From positions 1-64,000 of the forward strand of contig NZ_AOLW01000022.1 in NCBI RefSeq assembly GCF_000336615.1: a stretch of DNA of 64,000 nucleotides, in the 5' to 3' direction. The translations under genes and the position numbers were made by a program. The notes below the pieces were generated by a model, which ran no database searches, was not told the DNA's origin, and was given only the letters and a program-made list of their open reading frames with translations. Positions 1 to 7,505 of this stretch are shown here, in pieces (within the stretch, counting starts at the first letter, position 1; each line of letters opens with the position of its first letter). The stretch comes from Haloarcula amylolytica JCM 13557. GTDB taxonomy: Archaea > Halobacteriota > Halobacteria > Halobacteriales > Haloarculaceae.

Positions 1-2
1 GG

Positions 3-89
3 CTGAGTGAGGCTACAGGCGAAGCTGCCGGGTTGTCGGCTTCATCCACACCCCTGAAGGGGTGGGCTTTCGCCTTGCTCCCGCTGTAA
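3..89 (+). pseudogene. C-terminal end of a TnpB-like (IS200/IS605, IS1341-type) gene, cut by the window edge
   Basis: A frame is open from base 3 to the TAA at 87-89 and ends in SSTPLKGWAFALLPL. From memory, this resembles the Ser/Thr-rich tail that closes many haloarchaeal TnpB proteins. The same DNA contains the perfect hairpin CACCCCT-GAA-GGGGTG at 49-64, as expected for a right end of IS200/IS605 elements. In that family the 3' end of tnpB also encodes the guide-RNA scaffold. Only 28 residues are visible, so whether the full gene is intact cannot be judged. The alternative is an unrelated C-terminus. Confidence 0.45.
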
Positions 90-140
90 CACCCCGTTCT
101 GACCGGTATCTTTTCGAGCCGCCGACACGATGGGAGCAGT

Positions 141-653
141 ATGGACAGCCGAGAGTACGCGTTCGAGGGAGCCACGCCGAACATCCACGGATACGCCCAC
201 GTCAGCCGCGAGGCGACGCTGGTGGGCGACGTCACTGTCGGCCCGAACGCGAACGTCTGGCCCGGCGTCGTGTTGCGCGGCGACGTGGCCCCCGTCGAGG
301 TGGGCCGCGAATCGGCGATCGGTGACGGGGCCATCGTCCACGCATCGACCGTCGGCGAGAAGGTGATGGTCGGCCACGGGGCCGTCCTCAACGACGCGGC
401 GGTCAAGGACGGCGCGCTCGTTGGCTTCAACTCCACGGTCAGTGACGCCACCATCGGCGAGGGCTCCATCGTCGCGATGGGAACGGTCGTCCCGCCGGGC
501 TACGAGGTCCCCGCCGAGTCGTTCGTCCGCGGGAGCCCAGCCACGGTGACACCGCTGTCCGAGACAACAATCGACCCCAACGAGGTGTTCGAGGCGTTCA
601 GCTCCGGCGATTACGCCAACCTCGCGGCCCGCCACGAGGACCTGTTCGAGTAA
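141..653 (+). CDS. Gamma-carbonic-anhydrase-like hexapeptide-repeat protein
   Basis: A 170-residue left-handed beta-helix protein of the gamma carbonic anhydrase/YrdA/CaiE family. Hexapeptide repeats run from about residue 20 to 130 (ATLVGD, VTVGPN, ANVWPG, VVLRGD). RGD followed by a Glu three residues later fits the family's trimer-interface pattern. Family members bind zinc with three histidines. Here H67 and H79 are present, but the third position, in VGHGAVLN, is Asn84 rather than His. CO2 hydration is therefore uncertain, and a transferase-like or structural role is possible. The ATG at 141 follows 'cagt' with no clear Shine-Dalgarno. It lies just after the presumed end of an insertion element and is followed by an independently promoted gene. 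Confidence 0.85.
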   Translation: MDSREYAFEGATPNIHGYAHVSREATLVGDVTVGPNANVWPGVVLRGDVAPVEVGRESAIGDGAIVHASTVGEKVMVGHGAVLNDAAVKDGALVGFNSTVSDATIGEGSIVAMGTVVPPGYEVPAESFVRGSPATVTPLSETTIDPNEVFEAFSSGDYANLAARHEDLFE

Positions 654-689
654 CACCGAGTATCAACGCTGGAAACGCACGACGGGTCA

Positions 690-698
690 CTTATAGTG
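690..698 (+). promoter_or_regulatory. TATA box for the GCS2-like gene
   Basis: The sequence 'cacttatag' is centred about 27 bases before the ATG at 722. This is the spacing expected for an archaeal TATA element driving a leaderless mRNA, and it supports that start codon. Confidence 0.6.
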
Positions 699-721
699 GA
701 AGAGCCCACACAGTACCGAGC

Positions 722-2668
722 ATGGACGATATCGTCGACCTAGTGACCCGGTCGCTCGCCGACGACACTGCCGCGGAGTTCACTGAGCGGGTCGACGAAC
801 AGGCGATGCAGCTCCGGAGAGCCATCGAGGCCGGGGAGTTCGACAACGAAGCGTTCTCCGTCGGCCTGGAGATCGAACTGTACGCCATCAACGCGGAGCC
901 GGACCCACCCGAGCCAGACGAGGAAGCAGACGACGAGGGAGTCGCCGAAGAAGACCTCGACGACGACCTGAGCGGATCGGGCGGGGCGGCCTGGAGCGGG
1001 TCGCTCGACGCGCCGGCGGAGCCAGAAGACGGCGCTGGCGCATCACTGGAACCAAATGGCGACGGGCCGTCGCTGGAGCCAGACGAGGGCGACCCGCTGG
1101 AACCAGCCGGCGGTGAGTCACTGGACCAGAACGCCGGCGAAACCGCTGCCGAGTCCGAGGATTCGTTCGGTCCCGGAGAGGGACCGTCGCTCGACATCGA
1201 CCCGGACAGCCCGCTGGCCGAGGACGAACCGGAGACGCCAGAGAAGGAGGAGGCCGAACCGGCCGTCGAGTCGTCAGTCGAGGAAGAAAGTGACGAGCCG
1301 TACATGGACCCCGAGGACTGGGAGGGGCGGCTGACCCGCCTGCCCGACGTGGTGTTCGAGGGCGAGGCCAACAAGGAACTTGGCCTGCACAACGCCGAGG
1401 TCAACACCGAACCGAACAGCTTCGACCAGACCGGGATGGAGGTCCAGACGACGGCGGTGGAGATGCAGACGAAACAGGCCCGCCAGCAGGCGAGCAAGCA
1501 CAACTGCGAACTCGTCCTCGACGCGATGTGGACCATCCCGCCCGAGGAGGGCAGCGAGCAGTACCTCTCGGCACACGAGACGAACGACGGCGTCGTCCTC
1601 GCGGACAACATGCGGCAGGCCCCCAGATACGTGGCGCTGGACAACGAGGCGCTGGACCACGCCGGCGGCAGCATCGACTTCGACGTGCCGGGGTACAGCG
1701 GGTCGTTCCCGACCATTCTGTTCGAGTCGCTGGCCACCTCGATCCAGCCTCACCTCCAGGTTCCGGACGCCGAGGCGTTCACCGAGTACTACAACGCCGC
1801 GATCCGGACGCTCGGGCCGCTGCTCGCGCTCTCGGTGAACTCGCCGTTCCTCCCGGCGGATATGTACGGCGACACCGACGGCGAGTGGCTCTGTGCGAAC
1901 ACGCACCACGAACTCCGCATCGCGGCCTTCGAGCAGTCGGTCAACACCAGCGAGAACCCGAAGGTCCGGGTGCCGCGGGACCTCGACGACACGACGGACG
2001 TTGTCGGCCGCGTCGTCGACGACGACCAGTTTGCCCCGTTCCTCCGGGAGTTCCTGCACGACGACGAGCGAACGGCGTTCGAAGACGAGTTCTGGGAGTT
2101 CGACCACAAGCGCGGGACCTACTGGCGCTGGCTCCGCTGTGTCGTCGGCGGGACGCCCGTCGACGGGGCCAGCACGGAGAAGTCGCTCCGCATCGAGTAC
2201 CGCCCGCTGCCGACCCAGCCCCACGCCAAAGACATGATCGGACTGCAGGCGCTGACGGTCGGTCTCATCCGCGGGCTGGTCGTCGCCGACCATCCCGCCG
2301 CGGAACTGCCCTGGCAGGAAGCCAGGCGGAGCTTCTACAGCGCCGCAGCAGACGGCTCCGACGCGGACCTGTCCTGGGTGACAGCGGGGGGCGAGCGGAC
2401 GGCCGACCACGACGAGATCTACGACGAAATCTTCCAGTACGCCCGTCTGGGGCTGGCCGAGCAGGGCGTGCCCGAGGCTCGCATCGACGAGTATCTCGAC
2501 CCGATTGAAGCCCGCTACGAGGCCGGCATGACCCCGAGCGACTGGAAGATCGACCGGGTTCGACAGTCCCTCGATGCGGGTGATGACCTCTCGTCAGCCA
2601 TCCAGTCGATGCAGCGGGACTACATCGAGGCGAGCCGCGAGCACCACTCCTTCGACGAGTGGGTGTAA
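722..2668 (+). CDS. Glutamate-cysteine-ligase-like (GCS2-related) protein with a large acidic insert
   Basis: A protein of 648 residues. The pattern VGLEIELYAI (47-56) followed by GLHNAEVNTEPNSF (221-234) resembles the glutamate-binding core of gamma-glutamyl-cysteine ligases of the GCS2/YbdK type. Later blocks, including SLRIEYRPLPTQP, fit the same fold. Haloarchaea use gamma-glutamylcysteine as a main thiol, but this is not the typical short haloarchaeal GshA, so the substrate is unproven. Residues 60-195 form a Glu/Asp/Pro/Ser-rich low-complexity insert with repeated SLEP and PLEP motifs, splitting the two core motifs. It is monocistronic, with a TATA box at 690-698 and a peroxiredoxin gene 83 bp downstream. 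ATP-dependent carboxylate-amine ligation is inferred from fold only. Confidence 0.6.
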   Translation: MDDIVDLVTRSLADDTAAEFTERVDEQAMQLRRAIEAGEFDNEAFSVGLEIELYAINAEPDPPEPDEEADDEGVAEEDLDDDLSGSGGAAWSGSLDAPAEPEDGAGASLEPNGDGPSLEPDEGDPLEPAGGESLDQNAGETAAESEDSFGPGEGPSLDIDPDSPLAEDEPETPEKEEAEPAVESSVEEESDEPYMDPEDWEGRLTRLPDVVFEGEANKELGLHNAEVNTEPNSFDQTGMEVQTTAVEMQTKQARQQASKHNCELVLDAMWTIPPEEGSEQYLSAHETNDGVVLADNMRQAPRYVALDNEALDHAGGSIDFDVPGYSGSFPTILFESLATSIQPHLQVPDAEAFTEYYNAAIRTLGPLLALSVNSPFLPADMYGDTDGEWLCANTHHELRIAAFEQSVNTSENPKVRVPRDLDDTTDVVGRVVDDDQFAPFLREFLHDDERTAFEDEFWEFDHKRGTYWRWLRCVVGGTPVDGASTEKSLRIEYRPLPTQPHAKDMIGLQALTVGLIRGLVVADHPAAELPWQEARRSFYSAAADGSDADLSWVTAGGERTADHDEIYDEIFQYARLGLAEQGVPEARIDEYLDPIEARYEAGMTPSDWKIDRVRQSLDAGDDLSSAIQSMQRDYIEASREHHSFDEWV

Positions 2669-2722
2669 GCGACCAGTCTCACGGCGAACCGGAGTCGGCA
2701 CCCCTGCCGGATGGCGGGTATT

Positions 2723-2752
2723 TATTCGGGTGACGCCGTTATATTCGGGTGA
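2723..2752 (+). promoter_or_regulatory. Direct repeat in the peroxiredoxin promoter
   Basis: The 11-mer TATTCGGGTGA occurs at 2723-2733 and again at 2742-2752, a 19-bp period. The first copy adjoins the TATA-like 'gtatttatt' (2718-2726), about 27 bp before the ATG. The second copy runs into the start codon. Paired sites on nearly the same helix face could bind a dimeric regulator; this is inference. Confidence 0.4.
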
Positions 2753-3225
2753 TGGTATCCACAGGCGACACAGCGCCGGACATCTCGGCGACAATCGCGA
2801 ACGGTGAGGTAGCGGACTTCGAACTGAGCGACCACCTGGGCGACGGGCCGGTCGTGCTCGCCTTCTTCCCGGGCGCGTTCACGCCGCCGTGCTCCAACGA
2901 GATGGTGGCCCTGCAGGAGCACCTCGGGGACTTCCACGACGCCGGCGCGACGGTGCTCGGCCTCAGCGCCGACTCGGCGTTCTCGCTGAACTCCTTCCGT
3001 GACGAGCACGGTCTGGAGTTCGACCTGGTCAGCGACATGGGCCGGTCGGCGATTCAGGACTACGACCTCGAAATCGACATCGAAGACCTCGGGCTGCTCG
3101 GCGTCGCGAACCGCGCCGTGTTCGTCGTCGACGACGACGGCGAAGTCGCCTATAGCTGGGTCGCCGACGACCCGACCAACGAGCCGGACTACGACGAACT
3201 GCTGGACGCCGTCGAGTCGGCGTAA
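2752..3225 (+). CDS. Peroxiredoxin, one-Cys BCP/AhpC-like
   Basis: A 157-residue thioredoxin-fold peroxidase that reduces hydrogen peroxide or organic peroxides in the cytosol. The active-site segment FFPGAFTPPCSNE carries the TxxC motif, with peroxidatic Cys47. The conserved Arg is in GVANRAVFVVD near residue 120. No other cysteine is present, so the enzyme must be resolved by an external thiol. Gamma-glutamylcysteine or a thioredoxin are candidates, and the GCS2-like gene upstream makes the former attractive but unproven. The ATG at 2752 is preferred to the overlapping GTG at 2749 because of TATA spacing. Confidence 0.9.
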   Translation: MVSTGDTAPDISATIANGEVADFELSDHLGDGPVVLAFFPGAFTPPCSNEMVALQEHLGDFHDAGATVLGLSADSAFSLNSFRDEHGLEFDLVSDMGRSAIQDYDLEIDIEDLGLLGVANRAVFVVDDDGEVAYSWVADDPTNEPDYDELLDAVESA

Positions 3226-3244
3226 ACGGGCCACATAATACTCC

Positions 3245-3268
3245 GAACCGGATTTTTTATCGGTACTG
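3245..3268. terminator. Bidirectional terminator-like hairpin
   Basis: The imperfect inverted repeat ACCGGAT/ATCGGT (one bulged G) encloses a T-run. It lies between the convergent peroxiredoxin gene (stop at 3225) and the DgcA-like gene (stop at 3277). The T-run on the plus strand favours termination of the peroxiredoxin transcript. Confidence 0.45.
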
Positions 3269-3276
3269 TCTCACAG

Positions 3277-4314
3277 CTACGCGTCTCGCGCCCGCCGAAC
3301 GCCGGTACCGGCCGACACCGCAGTGAGGTCGAACACGGCACCGTCGAGCGGCACACCGGCGTAAGGGTCCGATGCCAACAGGAGCGCCCCGTCGAGGTCG
3401 ACGTAGTCGACGAGCGGCGCGAGGTGGACCGCCGCGGCGATGCTGGCGTTCGACTCGACCATGCAGCCGAGCATCGAGTCGAGGCCGTGCGCGTCGGCGG
3501 CGTGGAGGAGCCGCATTGCGGGCCGGAGGCCGCCGCATTTGACCAGTTTGGCGTTGACGATGTCGCAGGCGTCGGCGACCCGCGGCACGTCCGACGCGGT
3601 AACGCAGGACTCGTCGGCCGCGACGGGGATCTCGGTCGCGTCGGTCACGCGGCGAAGACCGCCGATGTCGTCGGCGTCGACCGGCTGTTCCAGCATCGTG
3701 ACGCCGGCGTCGGCGAGCCAGTCCGCCTTGTCGATAGCCTCCTCGGGCGTCCAGGCGGCGTTGGCGTCGACGCGTACCTCGGCGTCGGGGGCCGCGTCCC
3801 GGACCGCGTCCAGTCGCGCTCGGTCGTCGTCGGTTCCGAGTTTGACCTTCAGACGGCCGAAGCCGCTGTCGGCCGCCGTCCCGGCTTTCTCGGCCATCCG
3901 CTCGGGCGTGTCGATGCCGACCGTATAGGTGGTCGGCGGGACCGCGTCGGGGTCGAGCCCCCACTGGCGGTACAGCGGCAGGTCCAGGCTCCGAGCGGCG
4001 AGGTCGTGGACGGCGATGGAGAGTGCCGTCCGGGCGGCGGGCTGGTCCGGCGCTCGCTCGCCGAGTTCTCGTTCAATACGCTGCTGGGCGTGCGGGTCGC
4101 CGATTCGGGCGACAACCTCACAGAGCGATGGCAGCGTTTCGGCCACCGACGCCGCACTCTCGTCGTAGTACGCCGACGGCGTGACGGCCCCGATTCCGGT
4201 GGTTCCCTCGTAGGTGAGTTCGACCACGACGGTTTCGCTGGTCTCACTGGTCTCCCGCGAGATTCCGAACGGGTTCGATAGCGGCAGGTCGTAGCGGTCG
4301 GCGCTCCAGTTCAT
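3277..4314 (-). CDS. dgcA: DgcA-like N-acetyl-D-glutamate racemase / dipeptide epimerase (enolase superfamily)
   Basis: A 345-residue enolase-superfamily protein of the muconate-lactonizing/dipeptide-epimerase subgroup. The catalytic KxK motif is in LKVKLG. Metal ligands are seen in RVDANAAW, MLEQPV and VAADES, and the second-half catalytic Lys is in AKLVKCGG. By itself it would be called an L-Ala-D/L-Glu epimerase. It overlaps the upstream DUF1611 gene by 4 bp (ATGA), and that gene pair matches the DgcN-DgcA route reported for marine proteobacteria and haloarchaea. In that route DgcN acetylates D-glutamate and DgcA racemises N-acetyl-D-glutamate to N-acetyl-L-glutamate. The function is inferred from family plus operon. 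Translation is probably coupled to the upstream gene. Confidence 0.78.
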   Translation of the reverse strand: MNWSADRYDLPLSNPFGISRETSETSETVVVELTYEGTTGIGAVTPSAYYDESAASVAETLPSLCEVVARIGDPHAQQRIERELGERAPDQPAARTALSIAVHDLAARSLDLPLYRQWGLDPDAVPPTTYTVGIDTPERMAEKAGTAADSGFGRLKVKLGTDDDRARLDAVRDAAPDAEVRVDANAAWTPEEAIDKADWLADAGVTMLEQPVDADDIGGLRRVTDATEIPVAADESCVTASDVPRVADACDIVNAKLVKCGGLRPAMRLLHAADAHGLDSMLGCMVESNASIAAAVHLAPLVDYVDLDGALLLASDPYAGVPLDGAVFDLTAVSAGTGVRRARDA

Positions 4315-5321
4315 AGGATGGCGTCCAGTATCTCGTCTGAGACGCCGTGGCGGACGGGGTCAGTCGCCGGCACGTCCAGCGCGTCGCTGTACCCCGCGAC
4401 AGCATCCGCGGCCTCGCTGTCGTCGAGATGGCGCGTGTTCAGCATCCCCGCGACGACTGACGCGTCCGAGATGGGCGCGGCCAGCCGCTCGTAGATGTCG
4501 ACGTACTCGGGGAGCGGCGGAATGTCGAAGGACTCGTAGCCGTGAATCCGCTCCCGGCCGGCCTCGTGACACATGACGAGCGCGTCGGGGGCCGACCCGT
4601 GGAGGATGCTCGTCGTCACGCCCGAATAGGCCGGGTGGGCAAGCGCGCCCTGGCCTTCGACCACGAGGAGGTCCGCGGCCTGTGCTTCTTCGACCAGCCG
4701 TTCCACCGCACCGGCCGCGTAGTCGGCGATGACGCGGTCGACGACGATGCCCCGGCCGGAGATGGCGATGCCGGTCTGCCCGGTCGGGACGACGGCCGCG
4801 TCGAGGCCGCGCTCCCGTGCTGCGTCACGAATCTCGAACGAGGCGGTCATCTTCCCCGTCGAGCAGTCGGTGCCGACGGTCGTCACGACCGTCGCGTCCA
4901 CGTCGCCGGCGGTCCCCGCCGCCACGGTCAGGTCTTCGGGCGGCTTGCGGAGGTCGTGCAGTTCGGCGTCGTGGTCGTCGGCGAGGCGAGCGAACTCCTC
5001 GTCGTCGGCCAGGAAGTAGTGCAGTCCCGAGTACACGTCACAGCCGCGTTCGAGCGCTGTTCGCACGTCGTCGCGCCAGGACTCGTCGAACTCGCCGCCG
5101 ATGGGCGAGATGCCGATGACGAGCGCGTCGACGTCGGGTGCGTCGGCCATCGACGCGACGATTGGGGCGTCCTGCACGTCCGCCAGCGAGTCGTGGACGC
5201 GCTGGCCGGCCCGCTCGCGGTCGACGAGTGCTCGTACTTCCCGGTCGCCGTACCGCAACAGCCCGACAGCCGTCTTGGCTCGGTCGGGGAAGGCGTCGTG
5301 TGTCAGAATGGCTACGGCCAT
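4311..5321 (-). CDS. dgcN: DgcN-like DUF1611 protein, probable D-glutamate N-acetyltransferase
   Basis: A 336-residue DUF1611 protein. An N-terminal Rossmann-like part (residues 1-110, with ALVIGISPIGG) precedes a P-loop-like segment, VGTDCSTGKMTAS, and a C-terminal domain with VVEGQGALAHPAYSG. DUF1611 proteins were long annotated only as P-loop NTPase-like; DgcN members acetylate D-Glu using acetyl-CoA. The ATG at 5321 (MAVAILTHD) is chosen because 'agctttttcg' at 5344-5353 is a TATA-like element about 25 bp upstream, and because the longer frame has an Arg-rich non-family N-terminus. It is the first gene of a two-gene operon with dgcA. Its likely role is catabolism of environmental or wall-derived D-glutamate. 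Confidence 0.75.
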   Translation of the reverse strand: MAVAILTHDAFPDRAKTAVGLLRYGDREVRALVDRERAGQRVHDSLADVQDAPIVASMADAPDVDALVIGISPIGGEFDESWRDDVRTALERGCDVYSGLHYFLADDEEFARLADDHDAELHDLRKPPEDLTVAAGTAGDVDATVVTTVGTDCSTGKMTASFEIRDAARERGLDAAVVPTGQTGIAISGRGIVVDRVIADYAAGAVERLVEEAQAADLLVVEGQGALAHPAYSGVTTSILHGSAPDALVMCHEAGRERIHGYESFDIPPLPEYVDIYERLAAPISDASVVAGMLNTRHLDDSEAADAVAGYSDALDVPATDPVRHGVSDEILDAIL

Positions 5322-5395
5322 AGCCGGACAGAATCGCCGCCCCGCGAAAAAGCTACGGAACCGGCACCGACGGAGCTGGGATAGACGAGCCCGAA

Positions 5396-6289
5396 CTACG
5401 GCACGCGCAACCGAACCGTCCACAGCGACCGGACGGCGTCGTCGAGCGCGTCGTCCGGCTCCCCGGTCGCGTCGACCGGCTTCGTCGCCGTCGCGAGGGC
5501 CTCGAACTCGTGGATGACCGATCCCTCGCCGACGACGTACAGCCGGTCGGGCGACACCTCCTCGATAGCTGCCCGACAGCGGTCGAGATGGGAGTCGATC
5601 TGCTGGTCCCGGAGCCGCTCGAACCGGCTCTGTGAGAAGCCGCCCTTCGAGTGCTGGCTTTTCAGCTCCGAGTCGAAGCCGTGGAAGGCAGCCTGCTCCC
5701 GGCCGTCGTACTCGCCCAGGGCGAACAGGTCGGAACGGACCAGCGCGACGACGTGTTTACCGGTCGGTTCGAACCACGACCGCTCCAGTCGAACGGCGTC
5801 GGCCCACTCGGTGAACGGCGACGGCGGCGCGGGGACGGACAGACACGCCGACAGGAGGCCTGCGTCATCCGTAACAGCTAGGCACGGCGCGGCGCTGGCG
5901 ACCAGCGACGCGCGGTCGCCGAAGGCCTCCCGGACCGGGGCAGGGAGGGAGTGCTCCCCGTCGACGTAGGCGGTAAAGACGCCTTCCGGCTCCGTCTCGA
6001 CAGATTCCAGCCTGTCGAGGACCTCACTCAGCCGCGCCCTGCTGAGTGTCTCCTCGGTCCGGAACGTCGATTCGCCTTCTTCGTCCTGTAACCGCTCGAC
6101 GCGGTCTTGGAGTTCGGCGACGCGGTCCTCCAGCCGGTTGACCTCGGCCTCGGCCCGCTGGCGCTCGGTCGCTGCGTCGGCGCGGCGCTCTTTCTCGGCG
6201 TCAAGCTGTCGTTCGAGGTGATGGTTCTCCTCTTCGAGTTCGGCCACCCGCTCTTTCAGCGACGCTCTGCCCAGCAACCGGTCAAGCAT
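5396..6289 (-). CDS. Vms1/Ankzf1-type (VLRF1) peptidyl-tRNA hydrolase, ribosome-rescue factor
   Basis: A 297-residue protein. Residues 10-71 form a charged heptad coiled coil. The rest resembles the eRF1-like VLRF1 domain found in Vms1/ANKZF1 and archaeal homologues. The catalytic loop is KGGFSQSRF (215-223), placed as the GGQ-like element, with its conserved Gln at 220. Vms1 proteins release nascent chains from tRNA on split large subunits during ribosome quality control. The start at 6289 (MLDRLLGR) fits a TATA-like 'cttttaag' on the minus strand near 6312-6319; the longer frame would run into the next gene. It lies downstream of the Bat-type regulator in the same orientation but with its own promoter. 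Confidence 0.78.
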   Translation of the reverse strand: MLDRLLGRASLKERVAELEEENHHLERQLDAEKERRADAATERQRAEAEVNRLEDRVAELQDRVERLQDEEGESTFRTEETLSRARLSEVLDRLESVETEPEGVFTAYVDGEHSLPAPVREAFGDRASLVASAAPCLAVTDDAGLLSACLSVPAPPSPFTEWADAVRLERSWFEPTGKHVVALVRSDLFALGEYDGREQAAFHGFDSELKSQHSKGGFSQSRFERLRDQQIDSHLDRCRAAIEEVSPDRLYVVGEGSVIHEFEALATATKPVDATGEPDDALDDAVRSLWTVRLRVP

Positions 6290-6360
6290 CGACTGGATGG
6301 CGGACGGGAACAGGCTTAAAAGTGGCTTCCCGGACCGCCACTGCAGCGAGAAGCCGTCGG

Positions 6361-7026
6361 TCAATCTGGCGTTTCGCTGTCATCCCGCAGGGACGAGATG
6401 ATGAGTCGCTTGATGCCGCGTCGGAGGAGCCCGCTGGCTGCCGGCTGAGAGATATCCAGATCGGCGGCGACATCGCTGAGGGTCGCGTTCCGCGGTTCTT
6501 CGAAATATCCCGTTTCGAACGCGACGAGGAGCGCTTCTCGCTGGCTGTCGGTCAGCCCAGCGTCGGTATTCCCTAAACTGGCGTATTCGTTCACGCGCAG
6601 CAAATCGATATCAATCCCGTTCTGTTGTGCGTAGTCCCAGAGGTGAACCAGATCCGTTCGGTCGGGCATCCACACTGTCAGAATCCAGGCGCTCCCGTCG
6701 TTCTCCATGTCGAGAATGACACCGTTCGCGGAGGAAATTACAGGAGAGAGAATCTTCGCCTCGTCCGTGTACTCGAAGCTGTAGATGGCCTCGTCGTCTC
6801 GGGTTTCGATGACTCGTTCGAATTCGCCAATGGTACTGTCGTTCCGTAATCCGTCTTCGAACTGTTGGAAATCGGATGATTCGATGTGATAGAAGAATTT
6901 TCCCGATGTCGGGTCTGTTCCCGCCTCTGACACCGACCTGACTTTCGAACTTCGGTCGTGAGTAACGGTCTCCGTGAGCACTATGTCGGGGTGCTCGGCT
7001 CGGACGACCGCCGTGATATCGGTCAT
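6361..7026 (-). CDS. Bat-type HTH_10 transcriptional regulator
   Basis: A 221-residue protein. A sensor-like N-terminal domain (1-150) of the bacterio-opsin-activator group precedes a C-terminal HTH_10 domain (about 160-212). The HTH begins LTDSQREALLVAFETGYFE and contains the recognition helix region DISQPAASGLLRRGI. Such proteins are haloarchaeal one-component regulators responding to light, oxygen or redox; the ligand here is unknown. Base composition is lower in GC than its neighbours. The ATG at 7026 gives the compact family start. A 'ttataa' at 7069-7074 could be its TATA box with a leader of about 20 nt. Confidence 0.8.
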   Translation of the reverse strand: MTDITAVVRAEHPDIVLTETVTHDRSSKVRSVSEAGTDPTSGKFFYHIESSDFQQFEDGLRNDSTIGEFERVIETRDDEAIYSFEYTDEAKILSPVISSANGVILDMENDGSAWILTVWMPDRTDLVHLWDYAQQNGIDIDLLRVNEYASLGNTDAGLTDSQREALLVAFETGYFEEPRNATLSDVAADLDISQPAASGLLRRGIKRLIISSLRDDSETPD

Positions 7027-7228
7027 TGTTCTGTATAGTGGTTGGTGCGCTAAGGCGGACAAGTAGGCGTTATAACGGTAGCCGTGCGGTAGCTTAACTG
7101 GGTCGGTTGGTCGTGGTTTCTGCGCACGAGACTACGGTCAGGGTTTGCGCGTCGATACGAGCCGGTCAACCTGAGAGACCCGATCAGAAATCACCCCACT
7201 GTTCAGCACAGTCTCGCACATCGATGGT

Positions 7229-7366
7229 TCAGACGCGATGATTGAACAGCACGGCCCAGAGACGCTCGAACCAGCCGGCTTCGGACGACGGGGTGGTCCC
7301 TGCGGGGAGGTAGAATTTGGATTCCGTAGCTCTGTCCTGATCGTCTGCATGGTTCCGCTGTGACAT
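7229..7366 (-). CDS. Candidate 45-residue small protein
   Basis: This short frame begins MSQRNHADDQ and ends GWFERLWAVLFNHRV. It is hydrophilic at the N-terminus, has an amphipathic aromatic C-terminus, and shows no recognised family. A minus-strand TATA-like element, GGTATAAGTAGG, lies at 7425-7436. A purine-rich AGGTGG sits about 15 nt before the ATG at 7366. It fills an otherwise empty 480-bp gap between two minus-strand genes. It could be a functional microprotein or the relic of a larger gene; conservation has not been tested. Confidence 0.35.
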   Translation of the reverse strand: MSQRNHADDQDRATESKFYLPAGTTPSSEAGWFERLWAVLFNHRV

Positions 7367-7505
7367 ACAGGTGAATAGAAGCCACCTGCCCGCATTGCTC
7401 TGTAGCTTAAGCGTATAACCTACTTATACCGGCCCGCGAGAAGTCCCCCGCTTTCTGCCCGCTCGGTGGAAGCGGAGACCGTCACCAGAGCGGGGTTTTA
7501 CGCCA
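7367..7505. other. Intergenic region with promoter signals and a hairpin
   Basis: There is no convincing gene here. It holds the TATA-like sequences near 7405-7436. It also holds a nested hairpin: outer arms CCCCGCT (7446-7452) and AGCGGGG (7489-7495, followed by TTTT), inner arms CCGCT/AGCGG (7459-7463, 7471-7475). The hairpin lies just past the stop of the gene at 7506 and may form the 3' end of its transcript. Confidence 0.4.
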
